Source: Clostridia bacterium
GTDB lineage: Bacteria; Bacillota; Clostridia; Christensenellales; Borkfalkiaceae
Assembly: GCA_017468085.1 (NCBI GenBank)
Contig: JAFUJR010000032.1
Location: 1-64,000, forward strand
Length of the DNA stretch: 64,000 nt
Reading direction: 5' to 3'
Part shown: positions 42,273-50,891 of the stretch, in pieces
Layout of the letters: each line of letters starts with the position of its first letter
Position numbering within the stretch: position 1 is the first letter of the stretch
Program-made: the position numbers and the translations under genes
The notes under the pieces: model-generated
Told to the model about the DNA's origin: nothing
Seen by the model: only the letters and a program-made list of their open reading frames with translations
The model's database searches: none

Positions 42273-42342
42273 GCTTGTAATATGGTTTGCGCTTACCCCA
42301 ATTACCTATTTTATATTCAACGCGTACCTGCCCCTTCCTTTT

Positions 42343-42996
42343 TTAAATAATCTTGCAATATTTTAAAATCGCGTCGGGGGTATCGATTAAAACTTTTGCA
42401 CCGTGGGTAAGCAAAAACTTTCTGTCTTTAAAGCCCCAAGTAACGCTGATACAAGCCACGCCCGCATTTTGCGCCGTTTGAATATCCACTTCGGAATCCC
42501 CGACGTACACGGCGTCCTCCTTTTTCGCGTTCAATTTTTCCATTACGGCAAAGAGAGAATCGGGCGCAGGCTTTTTACGCACGCCCGCCGCCTCGTTTTC
42601 GCCCACTGCGTATAGAAGCAAGCCCGAAAAATATTCCTCCGCCAGCAACTTTACGGCAAAATCGGCTTTATTGGAAACGACTGCCGTTTTCACGCCCGCC
42701 GCCTGCAATTTTTTCAGCAACTCTAAAATACCGCCGTAGGGTTTGGTTTTGTCCTTGCAATGCGCGCCGTAATGTTCTTTAAACGCTGAAAGCACTCCCT
42801 CGAAGTCGGGACAGTTCTTATCCCCTATCGCCCGCTCGATAAGTTTGGCGATTCCGTTCCCGACAAAGGCGCGCACCTCCTCCACGCTGCGGCTGGGCAA
42901 ACCGTAGGCGGCAAGGGCGGCGTTTACGGACGCGTGTAAATCCGCTAAGGTATCTAAAAGTGTTCCGTCTAAATCAAAAATGACCGTCTTATACAT
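42343..42996 (-). CDS. HAD-family phosphatase (phosphoglycolate phosphatase-like)
   Basis: About 217 residues with all HAD motifs: FDLDGTLLDT, VVSNK, KPAPD and GDSEVDIQTAQNAG. The cap domain and length match Gph/PpaX-type enzymes that dephosphorylate 2-phosphoglycolate or pyrophosphate. The substrate cannot be decided. I prefer ATG 42996, with GGAG 10 bases upstream, over GTG 43005, which overlaps that site. It follows the response regulator by 18 bases and is probably the last gene of the radC/two-component operon. Confidence 0.85.
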   Translation of the reverse strand: MYKTVIFDLDGTLLDTLADLHASVNAALAAYGLPSRSVEEVRAFVGNGIAKLIERAIGDKNCPDFEGVLSAFKEHYGAHCKDKTKPYGGILELLKKLQAAGVKTAVVSNKADFAVKLLAEEYFSGLLLYAVGENEAAGVRKKPAPDSLFAVMEKLNAKKEDAVYVGDSEVDIQTAQNAGVACISVTWGFKDRKFLLTHGAKVLIDTPDAILKYCKII

Positions 42997-43014
42997 TTTA
43001 TGCACGCTCCGCGT

Positions 43015-43668
43015 TTAATGTAACGCGTCTTTGATCGCCGCGATAGCTTGGGCGCGGTTTTCGCATTTGGTCTTAATGTAAATGGCGGAAACGTAATTCC
43101 TCGTCGTGCCCTCGGAAAGTTTGAGCGCGGCGGAAATTTGACGGTTGGTAAAGCCCTCGTACATCATCAAGGCAATTTCTATTTCACGCTCGGACAAATT
43201 GAAAGCGCGCATTAAACGGATTTCTCTATCCGCCGCCACGTGCTTTGCCGCGTCCGCTATTCTGCGGGCAATTTTAGCGGGCAGAATGGTGTCGCCTGCG
43301 TGGGCGTTTTTCACCGCGTCGATCAGCGCGTCGCCGCCGATATCTTTCAAAAGATAACCGCTCGCGCCGTTGTTGATGGCGTTGAGGATATAATCGCTGT
43401 CGTCAAAGGTCGTCAAAATGAGCACCTTGACCTGCGGATAGTCCGCCTTGATACGCTGTGTGGCGACTACGCCGTTCATGTTCGGCATGCGGATATCGAG
43501 CAAGACGACGTCGGGGTGTTTCAACGCCGTTTTTTCGAGCGCGTCAAAGCCGTCCGCCGCCGTACCGACGACCTCTAATCCCTCGTCCGTTTTTAAAATT
43601 TGAGCAATTTCTTCCGCAAGCTCCGCTTGGTCGTCCACGACCAACACCTTAATTTTTTCCACACTCAA
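43015..43668 (-). CDS. NarL/LuxR-type response regulator
   Basis: 217 residues: a receiver domain with the phosphorylation site in VVLLDIRMPN (about residue 57) and VLILTTFDD. A C-terminal LuxR-type helix-turn-helix follows (NLSEREIEIALMMYEGFTN, LKLSEGTTRNYVSAIYIK). It overlaps the kinase gene by 4 bases. Together they form a LiaRS/DesKR-type two-component system whose stimulus and targets are unknown. Confidence 0.92.
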   Translation of the reverse strand: MSVEKIKVLVVDDQAELAEEIAQILKTDEGLEVVGTAADGFDALEKTALKHPDVVLLDIRMPNMNGVVATQRIKADYPQVKVLILTTFDDSDYILNAINNGASGYLLKDIGGDALIDAVKNAHAGDTILPAKIARRIADAAKHVAADREIRLMRAFNLSEREIEIALMMYEGFTNRQISAALKLSEGTTRNYVSAIYIKTKCENRAQAIAAIKDALH

Positions 43669-44984
43669 TCTTCCTCCTTATCTAAGGGTAAAGTAAGGCG
43701 AATTTCAAAGCCCTCGCCCTCCTCCGTTTTAAATTCTACGCCGCCGCCCAACGCTTTTGCACGGTCTTGCATCGTCGTCAAGCCAAAGCCTTTTTTGAGG
43801 TTCACCTCGTACATGCCCCTGCCGTTATCCGAAAGCAGGAAGGAAATTTCTTCGCCTACGGAGAGTTCAAACCAAAACGCCGTCGCGCCGCCGTGGCGCA
43901 GTCCGTTGGATATCCCCTCCTTTAAGCTGTTGCAAAGAAAGCGGAATTTCGCCGCGGAAACACAGACGTCTTGAATGGACGAGCGAATGACGATGCCCGT
44001 GCCGTCCGTCGATTCGTTGACGATATTTTGCAGGGCGGATCGCAGGGTTTGATTTTCCGTTCTGCCCGATAACAAATGCACGCTGTCGCGAAGCTCTTCC
44101 AAGGCGTGTTTGGCTTGTAAATTTGCCGCGACGAGCTTGTTTTTCGCTTCGTCGGGGTTGCTGTCGACGATGCGCTTTGCCGCCTCCGTCTGCATAATGA
44201 CGGTGGTGATAGAATGCCCCGCCGTGTCGTGAATTTCTTTGGCGATACGCTGTCTTTCTTCCAACGCCGTAACCTCGGCAACCGCCTCGTAGGCTTTTTG
44301 CAGCTTTTGCTGACTTTCGTTAAGGTCGCGCACCGCTTTATCGAGTTTGAGGTATTGACGGTAGAACGCCAATGCGATTTGGACGGCAAGGAAATGGAAG
44401 GTGATGGCGATCACCGAGCCAAGTCCGTACCAAAGCACTTCCAAAAATCCGTTGCCGATTTTTGTAAAATCGCCGCGCATACCGTAAATGACGGCATACA
44501 GGGGCATACTCACGCCAAACACGATACCGGAAAAGCGGAATTTTTCCGCGCCGATATAAAACTGCGTCAAGACGAGGATATACAAAACCAAGGGATAAAC
44601 ACCGTAGGCAAAGAACAGACAGCCGCACGCTGCGACGGTGTCAATGGCATAAAAGACGAACTTTGCTTTGCCTCGTACGGCAAAGAGTTGTATCGCCTCC
44701 GACGCCGCCAATATCACGACGAGGGATATCAAAACGACTGCGTTTATCCAGCCCTTTTCCCCCTTAAAATCGCCCACGTGTTGTAAAATCATCAAGATTT
44801 CTACAGCCAGTAGGGCAAGAAAAACCAGCCACTTCCCAAAATAGAGGAATTGCGCCTCGTTTTTGAAATTGATTTTACCGAACAAACGAACGAAATAGTT
44901 GCGAATGGGATTTTCTTCCCGCCGCTCTACCCGTTTTGAGGTAGCGTCGTCCGTTTTGGTTGGTTCTTGCTTATTCTTCGCCAT
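43665..44984 (-). CDS. Sensor histidine kinase, HisKA_3 type
   Basis: About 440 residues. Six or so membrane helices fill residues 35-215, then a coiled linker leads to the phosphoacceptor EERQRIAKEIHDTAGHS (His near residue 252). The ATPase is compact, with LSDNGRGM and GFGLTTMQDRAKALGG. Lack of an extracytoplasmic domain suggests it senses the membrane or a membrane partner. ATG 44984 is chosen because GGAGGTG lies 9 bases upstream. It overlaps the end of radC by 14 bases. Confidence 0.9.
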   Translation of the reverse strand: MAKNKQEPTKTDDATSKRVERREENPIRNYFVRLFGKINFKNEAQFLYFGKWLVFLALLAVEILMILQHVGDFKGEKGWINAVVLISLVVILAASEAIQLFAVRGKAKFVFYAIDTVAACGCLFFAYGVYPLVLYILVLTQFYIGAEKFRFSGIVFGVSMPLYAVIYGMRGDFTKIGNGFLEVLWYGLGSVIAITFHFLAVQIALAFYRQYLKLDKAVRDLNESQQKLQKAYEAVAEVTALEERQRIAKEIHDTAGHSITTVIMQTEAAKRIVDSNPDEAKNKLVAANLQAKHALEELRDSVHLLSGRTENQTLRSALQNIVNESTDGTGIVIRSSIQDVCVSAAKFRFLCNSLKEGISNGLRHGGATAFWFELSVGEEISFLLSDNGRGMYEVNLKKGFGLTTMQDRAKALGGGVEFKTEEGEGFEIRLTLPLDKEED

Positions 44985-45741
44985 GCGTTTTCCCACCTCC
45001 GCCGACGATATTCTCGATGGAATAACGTTTGCTTATCGATTGCAAATTGCCCGAATCGTAATAGCTGTATCTATGCCCCTTCGCGTAAATAACGTGGTCG
45101 CAGAACATTACGTTGTGCAAGCTGCAAAGCACTTGGCATTTCTCCGTCATTTCCTTATCCGCAACCGACGGTTCCGCCGTGCTTTGCGGGTGGTTGTGGA
45201 CGATCACAAGCCCAGCGGGCGGCGTTTCAACAAGAATTTTAGAGAGTGCGGGCGGATGGAATTGCACACTGCAATTATCCCCCTTCGCCAAACGGCAACT
45301 GCTGTAGATACGGGATTCGGAATCGAGGAAATACGCGTCTACGACCTCGTAATCTACGGTTGCGTAAATGCCGTCGAGGTACTTCCAAAATTCGTCGTAT
45401 TTCGTTTTGACCATCAAGGGCGTAGGCTTTGGCGCGTCCTCGCGGCAACGGAGGAAAAGTTCGTTCAATGCAGAAAAGAAAGCCGTTACGTTTTCTCCCA
45501 CCCCTTTTACTCTCGCAAGCGCGGTAGGGCCGGCTTGGAGCACGTTGCGCAGAGAGCCGTAGGCGGAAAGCAAATCGTGCGCCACGTCGCGGGTGTCGCG
45601 GCGGGGAACGGCGTAAAAAAGCAAGAGCTCCAAAAGTTCGCTGTCGCAAAGACGCTCGTTTTTCGCTTTTTCAAATATACGGGCGCGATGACCTGCGTGG
45701 GAGGGCTTTTTCGCTTTTTCCGTGTTTTGCTGTTCCTTCAT
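44971..45741 (-). CDS. radC: RadC family JAB1/MPN domain protein
   Basis: 256 residues. The N-terminal helix-hairpin-helix region (GSLRNVLQAGPTALARVKGVG) is followed by the JAMM-like domain with VIVHNHPQSTAEPSVAD. The His-x-His and Asp expected for zinc binding are present. The biochemical role of RadC is still debated; it was once linked to DNA repair. It is the first gene of an operon with the two-component system and HAD phosphatase, from a TTGACA/TACAAT promoter. Confidence 0.92.
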   Translation of the reverse strand: MKEQQNTEKAKKPSHAGHRARIFEKAKNERLCDSELLELLLFYAVPRRDTRDVAHDLLSAYGSLRNVLQAGPTALARVKGVGENVTAFFSALNELFLRCREDAPKPTPLMVKTKYDEFWKYLDGIYATVDYEVVDAYFLDSESRIYSSCRLAKGDNCSVQFHPPALSKILVETPPAGLVIVHNHPQSTAEPSVADKEMTEKCQVLCSLHNVMFCDHVIYAKGHRYSYYDSGNLQSISKRYSIENIVGGGGKTHGEE

Positions 45742-45813
45742 AATCCTTCATCCTTTAACGCGGTAGGCGCACCCGTAAGGGCATTCCGTTAATTATAAAA
45801 TACTGTCTTGATA

Positions 45814-45842
45814 ATTGTAGCATACTTTTGTAAAAATGTCAA
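45814..45842 (-). promoter_or_regulatory. Promoter of radC operon
   Basis: TTGACA (45842-45837), 17 bases, TACAAT (45819-45814). Confidence 0.8.
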
Positions 45843-45891
45843 AGCGGAGCTTGTTAAAAAATTATTTTTTTACACATACCCCCTTATTTTG

Positions 45892-45920
45892 TTTACCTAA
45901 GCCGAAAAAATGTGTATAAT
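45892..45920 (+). promoter_or_regulatory. Promoter of PepV-type dipeptidase gene
   Basis: TTTACC (45892-45897), 17 bases with TGTG, TATAAT (45915-45920). Confidence 0.7.
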
Positions 45921-45987
45921 ATATAGTGTAACCATGCTTTTGGGGCGTTTGCCCAAGGCGACGGAATTTATGCGTATGGAGATTGGT

Positions 45988-47601
45988 ATGGAAAAATATT
46001 TCAACGATATCGTTGCTTCCACCGTGGAAATTTTAAAGTTTGATTCCTCTTTGAAAGAGGCGGTTGCAGATTGCCCGTTTGGGAAAGAAGCGGCTGATTG
46101 TCTGCAATTCTTTTTAAACCTCGCCTCGGAGATGGGATTTGAAACCCGCAATTATGACAACTACGTTGGCGAAGTCGTTTTTGGCGAGGGCAAGGAATTT
46201 GCTATTTTGGCGCATTTGGACGTCGTCCCCGCGGGAAGCGGTTGGAAATATCCCCCCTTCGGCGGCGTTATCAACGACGACGTATCCGACGGTGGCGTAG
46301 GCGGCAGAAAAATTTGGGGCAGAGGCGCGATGGACGACAAGACGCCCGCCGTCGTTTGCCTGTACGCCTTAAAGGCTTTGAAGGACGAGGGTATTACCCC
46401 GTCGAGAAAAATCAAGTTGATCGTCGGTTGCAACGAAGAAGCGGGTTGGAAATGCATCGAGCATTACAACGAGGTCGCGCAAATGCCCGAAGAAGGTTTT
46501 ACGCCCGACGCAGATTTCCCCGTCATCTACGCAGAGAAGGGCATTTTGCATTTTTCCGTACTTTGCCCTATAAACGAGGCGCCCATGTCCGCGTTGAACG
46601 CAGGCGAAAGGGTGAATATGGTGTGCGACAGCGCCGCCGCGATTTTGACGAGAAAGGCAGCCGAAGGCTTGGTTGGGTATGAAAATCCCGTGGCAGGCAC
46701 TCGCCTTTCCTACGACAATACGACGAATATTTTACGCGCGGAAGGCAAGTCGGCGCACGGTTCTACGCCGCAGATGGGCGCGAACGCTTTGCAGGCGTTG
46801 CTCCTTTTCTTATCCAAAAACAACGAGGATATTCAGCGCGTTTACGAATGCTTATTCGACGACGTAACGGGTTTAAAGACGCTCGTAGACGAAACGGGCA
46901 AGCTGACCATGTCGCCCGACGTAGCGGAATTTAAAAACGGCGTTTTGAAAATCACGACGGACATTCGGTTCCCCGCCACCCTCCCCTTGGAAACGGTAAA
47001 GGAAAAATTGGATAGCTTCGGGTTGGAATACGTCGTCGAAAACTACCAAGCTCCCCTTTACAACGACCCGAACGGCAAGTTGATTTCTACGTTGACCGCC
47101 GTATACAACGAAGTAACGGGCGAGAACGCAAAGCCCATCGCCATCGGCGGCGGTACGTATGCAAGAGCTTTGAAGTGCGGTTGCGCATTCGGTCCTGAAA
47201 TGATGGGCGACGAGGCAACCATTCACCAAGCCAACGAATACGTAACCTTTAAGCAGATTGAACGCATGAGCGAAATTTATTATAAAGCGATCAAGGCGGT
47301 TTGCGCGCCTAACGCCGCAAGCCAAACGCAAGAAACGGCGGCGGTGTGCGATACGCACGTAGAACGCCCGACGGAAAGCTGCGGCGCGTGTACGGAAAAC
47401 GAAAGGGATACAACGTGCGAGCAATCCGTTTCCACGACGGAAAACGACGCGGAAAGGGTATGCGAAGCGGCTACCCCCGCGGGGCAAACGACGCGCGTTG
47501 CCGTGATCACACATAGATACGTTGACGCTCGACCCGCGCCCGTCGAAGAAGAAACGAACAAAAAAATCAAGCTTTGCTCCATCACGAGAAAAAGCAACTG
47601 A
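45988..47601 (+). CDS. pepV: M20 dipeptidase (Sapep/PepV type) with a Cys-rich tail
   Basis: About 537 residues from ATG 45988 (GGAG 6 bases upstream); longer frames lack a site. The M20 zinc motifs are present: AHLDVVPAG, GRGAMDDK and GCNEEAGW. The last conserved part is YVTFKQIERMSEIYYKAI. PepV-type enzymes cleave dipeptides and are usually about 470 residues. Here some 100 extra residues follow, rich in Thr, Glu and Cys (CDTHVERPTESCGACTEN, TTCEQ, VCEAATP) and ending in a basic KKIKLCSITRKSN. The extension looks disordered; its role is unknown. Confidence 0.9.
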   Translation: MEKYFNDIVASTVEILKFDSSLKEAVADCPFGKEAADCLQFFLNLASEMGFETRNYDNYVGEVVFGEGKEFAILAHLDVVPAGSGWKYPPFGGVINDDVSDGGVGGRKIWGRGAMDDKTPAVVCLYALKALKDEGITPSRKIKLIVGCNEEAGWKCIEHYNEVAQMPEEGFTPDADFPVIYAEKGILHFSVLCPINEAPMSALNAGERVNMVCDSAAAILTRKAAEGLVGYENPVAGTRLSYDNTTNILRAEGKSAHGSTPQMGANALQALLLFLSKNNEDIQRVYECLFDDVTGLKTLVDETGKLTMSPDVAEFKNGVLKITTDIRFPATLPLETVKEKLDSFGLEYVVENYQAPLYNDPNGKLISTLTAVYNEVTGENAKPIAIGGGTYARALKCGCAFGPEMMGDEATIHQANEYVTFKQIERMSEIYYKAIKAVCAPNAASQTQETAAVCDTHVERPTESCGACTENERDTTCEQSVSTTENDAERVCEAATPAGQTTRVAVITHRYVDARPAPVEEETNKKIKLCSITRKSN

Positions 47602-47630
47602 TAACGTTAAACGATAACGGTATAAATGAT

Positions 47631-47660
47631 ATGCGGCACGCGTAAACACGCGTGCCGCAT
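47631..47660. terminator. Long hairpin after the dipeptidase gene
   Basis: ATGCGGCACGCGT-AAAC-ACGCGTGCCGCAT is a perfect 13-base stem, with further partial pairing outside (AAATG.. with ..CATTT). It begins 30 bases after the stop. No T tract follows, so termination is only likely. Confidence 0.55.
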
Positions 47661-47835
47661 ACCATTTAGTGAGAGAATATGAAAAAAGTTAGTATAGTTG
47701 GATTAAATTGTAGCGATAACCTTATTGCAATTGGAAAAACTTTTCCGCCCTTCCATTGCCGCCCAAATACGAGCGGTTATCTCCCTTACACAAAAGCTTT
47801 TTTCTTCTTTCGCACCTTTAATTTTAATTTTAGTT

Positions 47836-47873
47836 TGTGATAATATTGTGAAAACTATGTGATAGTTTTGTGA
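47836..47873. repeat. Four TGTGA elements at exact 11-base spacing
   Basis: TGTGA occurs at 47836, 47847, 47858 and 47869, in AT-rich surroundings. The outer sequence is also nearly palindromic (ATAATATT ... AATATTAT; AAAACTAT ... ATAGTTTT). It lies between two convergent gene ends. The remainder of 47661-47830 shows nothing convincing. Confidence 0.6.
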
Positions 47874-47898
47874 ATATTATAATTACTAACAAAAAATG

Positions 47899-49479
47899 TT
47901 AATTATTATCGCCGCTTTCACTGAAGCGGGCAAATATCGCCTCGGCAACGCGAAGTCCGTCTGCCGCAGAGGACGTGATACCGCCCGCATAACCCGCTCC
48001 CTCGCCGCAGGGATACAAGCCTTTTATACTGACCGATTGCAAGGTTTCGTCTCGCTCGATACGGACGGGGGAACTGGTTCGGCTTTCCACCGCCGTCAAA
48101 ATTGCCTCGCTTGCCGCAAAGCCGCGGAGCTTTTTATCCATATCCGTCAACGCAAATTGCAGAGTTTCGGTAACCGCCTGCGGAAGGACTTCGCGGAGGT
48201 TGGCAAACGCCGTACCCGCCGCATAGGTGGGTTGCACTTCGCCGAAACGGGTACTCGTTCTGTTCTGCATAAAATCGCCGACAAGTTGGGTGGGCGCGGC
48301 GTACGTTTCGCCGCCCGCACGGTAAGCCGCACGCTCTAATTTGCGCTGAAATTCCACGCCGCCAAGGGGCGCGTCCGTGCCGAAATCCGCTTGCGTAACC
48401 TGCACGATAAGGGCGCTGTTGGCGTTTTCACCGTCGCGCGCGTAATTGCTCATACCGTTGGTAACAACGCCGCCCTCCTCGCTTGCCGAGGGCATGACGT
48501 ACCCGCCCGGACACATACAAAAGGTGAACGCCGCCCTGTCCTTTGCGTGGGAAACGAGCTTGTAATCCGCAGGGGGAAGCCGGGTGTACGCCTTTCCGTA
48601 CTGCGCCATGCCGATTTTGCTTTGCAAATGCTCGATACGCACGCCGACTGCAAAGTTTTTGGCGTGCATTGTCACCCCTTTGCTAAGCAATTTTTCAAAA
48701 GTATCCCTTGCGCTATGCCCAATGGCAAGAATGAGCGCGGAAACGGGTATTTTTTCGGGATTACCCCCACCCATGTATGCGTTGAGTTTACGAACGACGG
48801 CGTGCGTGAGTTTTCCGTCTTGGACGACGATATCCTCCAAACGGGTGTTAAAATGCACCTCGCCGCCCTGCGCTAAGATATATTCGCGCATGTTTTTGAC
48901 GACCTTTTTTAAGTTATCGCTGCCGATATGCGGCTTAGATAAATACAATATTTCCTCTGGCGCGCCAAAGCGGACGAAGACGCTAAGTACCTCTTTGTTC
49001 AAAGGGCTGTGCGTTTGGGTGTTGAGCTTTCCGTCCGAAAACGTGCCCGCACCTCCCTCACCGAATTGGATATTCGTCTGCGTATCCAATAGCTTGGCGG
49101 TGAAAAAGGCGTTGATTTTCGCCTCGCGCTCCTCTACGCTGCCGCCCCGTTCGATAAGGATAGGTTGGATACCGCGGTCAATCAAGCGAATGGCGCAGAA
49201 CAAGCCCGCAGGGCCGCCGCCCACGATAAGCACCCTTTCCCCGGGCTGTTTCGCCTTGGGGAGTTGAGCGTAAGCCGTTTCCGTTTTGGGTTGGGGCGCG
49301 TCGGCGCATTCTATCGTATAGATATAGCGGATATTGTTTTTATCGCGCGCGTCCAAAGATTTTTTCTTAATAACGAAATGCACGGGTTGCGCGCCAAGTT
49401 TTTTCCGCGCGATGGCAAGGAGCTGTTTTTCGTTTGTGCCGACGGGTAATTTTACGTCGGAAATGGTGAGTAAACGCAT
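47899..49479 (-). CDS. FAD-dependent oxidoreductase (COG2509 type)
   Basis: 526 residues. A short N-terminal domain (TISDVKLPVGTNEKQLLAIARKKLG) typical of this group precedes the dinucleotide motif VLIVGGGPAGLFCAIRL. Further conserved parts are FGEGGAGTFSDGKLNTQ and the C-terminal GLYPCGEGAGYAGGI. These proteins are widespread but have no agreed reaction. It lies just downstream (12 bases) of another flavoprotein gene on the same strand, probably one operon. Confidence 0.88.
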   Translation of the reverse strand: MRLLTISDVKLPVGTNEKQLLAIARKKLGAQPVHFVIKKKSLDARDKNNIRYIYTIECADAPQPKTETAYAQLPKAKQPGERVLIVGGGPAGLFCAIRLIDRGIQPILIERGGSVEEREAKINAFFTAKLLDTQTNIQFGEGGAGTFSDGKLNTQTHSPLNKEVLSVFVRFGAPEEILYLSKPHIGSDNLKKVVKNMREYILAQGGEVHFNTRLEDIVVQDGKLTHAVVRKLNAYMGGGNPEKIPVSALILAIGHSARDTFEKLLSKGVTMHAKNFAVGVRIEHLQSKIGMAQYGKAYTRLPPADYKLVSHAKDRAAFTFCMCPGGYVMPSASEEGGVVTNGMSNYARDGENANSALIVQVTQADFGTDAPLGGVEFQRKLERAAYRAGGETYAAPTQLVGDFMQNRTSTRFGEVQPTYAAGTAFANLREVLPQAVTETLQFALTDMDKKLRGFAASEAILTAVESRTSSPVRIERDETLQSVSIKGLYPCGEGAGYAGGITSSAADGLRVAEAIFARFSESGDNN

Positions 49480-49490
49480 ACCTGCCCCCG

Positions 49491-50714
49491 TTATTTTGTA
49501 TATTTTTTGTCAATCGCCGCCGCGACGGTGCAAGCGGACGAAAACGCCCACTGCAAATTATAGCCGCCGCATTCCCCGTCTACGTCCAGAATTTCGCCCG
49601 TAAAATACAAGCCTTCCGCCAAGCGGCTTTGCAGATCTTCGTCCGTTTCGGAAAGAGGTATCCCCCCTTTGGTAACCTGCGCGTAATCAAAGCCCAAGCT
49701 ACCCGTAACCGTCAGGGTAAAACGCTTTACAAGACTTGCCGCCTTCGTCAAATCTCCTCCCGCGCGGCGCATAACCGCCCTGCCGATTTGATTGTTGACA
49801 ACGCCGAACAGCAACTCCGTTTTCTCCATGTTCGGATAGGTGTTTTGCTTGGCTTTTAAAAGGGAAAGCACCGTTTTTTCGTCCGTGCTCCGCAAAAAGT
49901 CGATACAAAGCTCCACCTTACCGCTTGGAATTTGGTCGACGATAAACGCGGACATACGGAAAACCGCGTCCCCCGAAACGCCGTAGTCGGTGAAGATAAT
50001 ATCCCCCTGCAACGCGTGTTCGCCGCGGGGCGTACGCGCCGTCAAAACGCCGTCGTTTACGCGTATACCTTTCAGCGTTTTAATGTGGTCGGCGTTCGTT
50101 TTGAGTTGGACGAGGGAGGGCTGCAACGGAGTAACGGTGTGTCCGAACGACTTTGCCAAAGGATAACCCGAGCCGTCCGTGCCGAAATTCTTTGCCGCGT
50201 TGCCTCCCGTGCATAATACGACGATATCGGCGTAGTCGTAACAGTCATTCGAATCGCCGTCCTTTTTGTAACGGATAGAAAAACCTTCGTTCCTCTTTTC
50301 TATGCCCGTAACAAGACTGCCCGTACACGTTTTTATCCCTTTGTGCTGGATATAATAACGCAATCCGTCGGTGAGGGAGGAGGCTTGTCGGCTAGCAGGA
50401 TATACTCTGCCCCTATCGTCTGCCGTTAGAATAATTCCCAGTTTTTCGAAAAAGGCTTGGAGTTTGGTATTGTCATAGGCGCGAACTATCTCTTTTGCAC
50501 GCGCCGCGGCGGCAGGCTCGGAGGAAAAATATCCCCCGTCTTTCACGTGGAGGTTAGTGATATTCCCTTGTCCGTTGCCCGTAGCGGAAAGTTTGCGTCC
50601 CACCCGTTCGCCGCGTTCAAAAACGACGATTTCGTGGTCTACGCGATCTAAGCATAAGTTTGCGGCAAGCATCAAGCCCGCTGCGCCGCCGCCGATAATT
50701 GCAATTTTAGACAT
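49491..50714 (-). CDS. FAD-dependent oxidoreductase (HI0933/BaiN-like)
   Basis: About 407 residues from ATG 50714, preceded by GGAGGTAAGGAA. The open frame continues a further 124 codons upstream, but that part crosses the promoter and is not translated. The motif IAIIGGGAAGLMLAANL binds FAD. GRVYPASRQASSLTDGLR and the end FTGEILDVDGECGGYNLQWAFSSA are diagnostic of the HI0933 family. BaiN-type members reduce bile-acid intermediates, but that function cannot be assumed here. Confidence 0.9.
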   Translation of the reverse strand: MSKIAIIGGGAAGLMLAANLCLDRVDHEIVVFERGERVGRKLSATGNGQGNITNLHVKDGGYFSSEPAAAARAKEIVRAYDNTKLQAFFEKLGIILTADDRGRVYPASRQASSLTDGLRYYIQHKGIKTCTGSLVTGIEKRNEGFSIRYKKDGDSNDCYDYADIVVLCTGGNAAKNFGTDGSGYPLAKSFGHTVTPLQPSLVQLKTNADHIKTLKGIRVNDGVLTARTPRGEHALQGDIIFTDYGVSGDAVFRMSAFIVDQIPSGKVELCIDFLRSTDEKTVLSLLKAKQNTYPNMEKTELLFGVVNNQIGRAVMRRAGGDLTKAASLVKRFTLTVTGSLGFDYAQVTKGGIPLSETDEDLQSRLAEGLYFTGEILDVDGECGGYNLQWAFSSACTVAAAIDKKYTK

Positions 50715-50735
50715 TTCCTTACCTCCTACGTTACT

Positions 50736-50764
50736 ATTGTAAACGATTTTACACGCATTGTCAA
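50736..50764 (-). promoter_or_regulatory. Promoter of flavoprotein genes
   Basis: TTGACA (50764-50759), 17 bases, TACAAT (50741-50736). Confidence 0.8.
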
Positions 50765-50802
50765 TTTTTTTAGAAAAGTGGGGGAATTTTTTTTGCTTTA
50801 AC

Positions 50803-50831
50803 TTGACTTTTTCGGCTTTTTGTATTAAAAT
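50803..50831 (+). promoter_or_regulatory. Promoter of DUF1508 protein gene
   Basis: TTGACT (50803-50808), 17 bases, TAAAAT (50826-50831). It is divergent from the flavoprotein promoter. Confidence 0.65.
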
Positions 50832-50891
50832 ATACACGTAACTTGCGTTTAAAGTGGCGTTGCGCCACAGCGCGTGAAAAAGGAGAGAATT

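Noticed and set aside
47680-47841. 53-codon ORF (MKKVSIVGLNCS...) after the dipeptidase gene
   Set aside because: Weak ribosome-binding site, no promoter, Phe/Asn-rich composition like non-coding AT-rich DNA, and it ends inside the TGTGA array.
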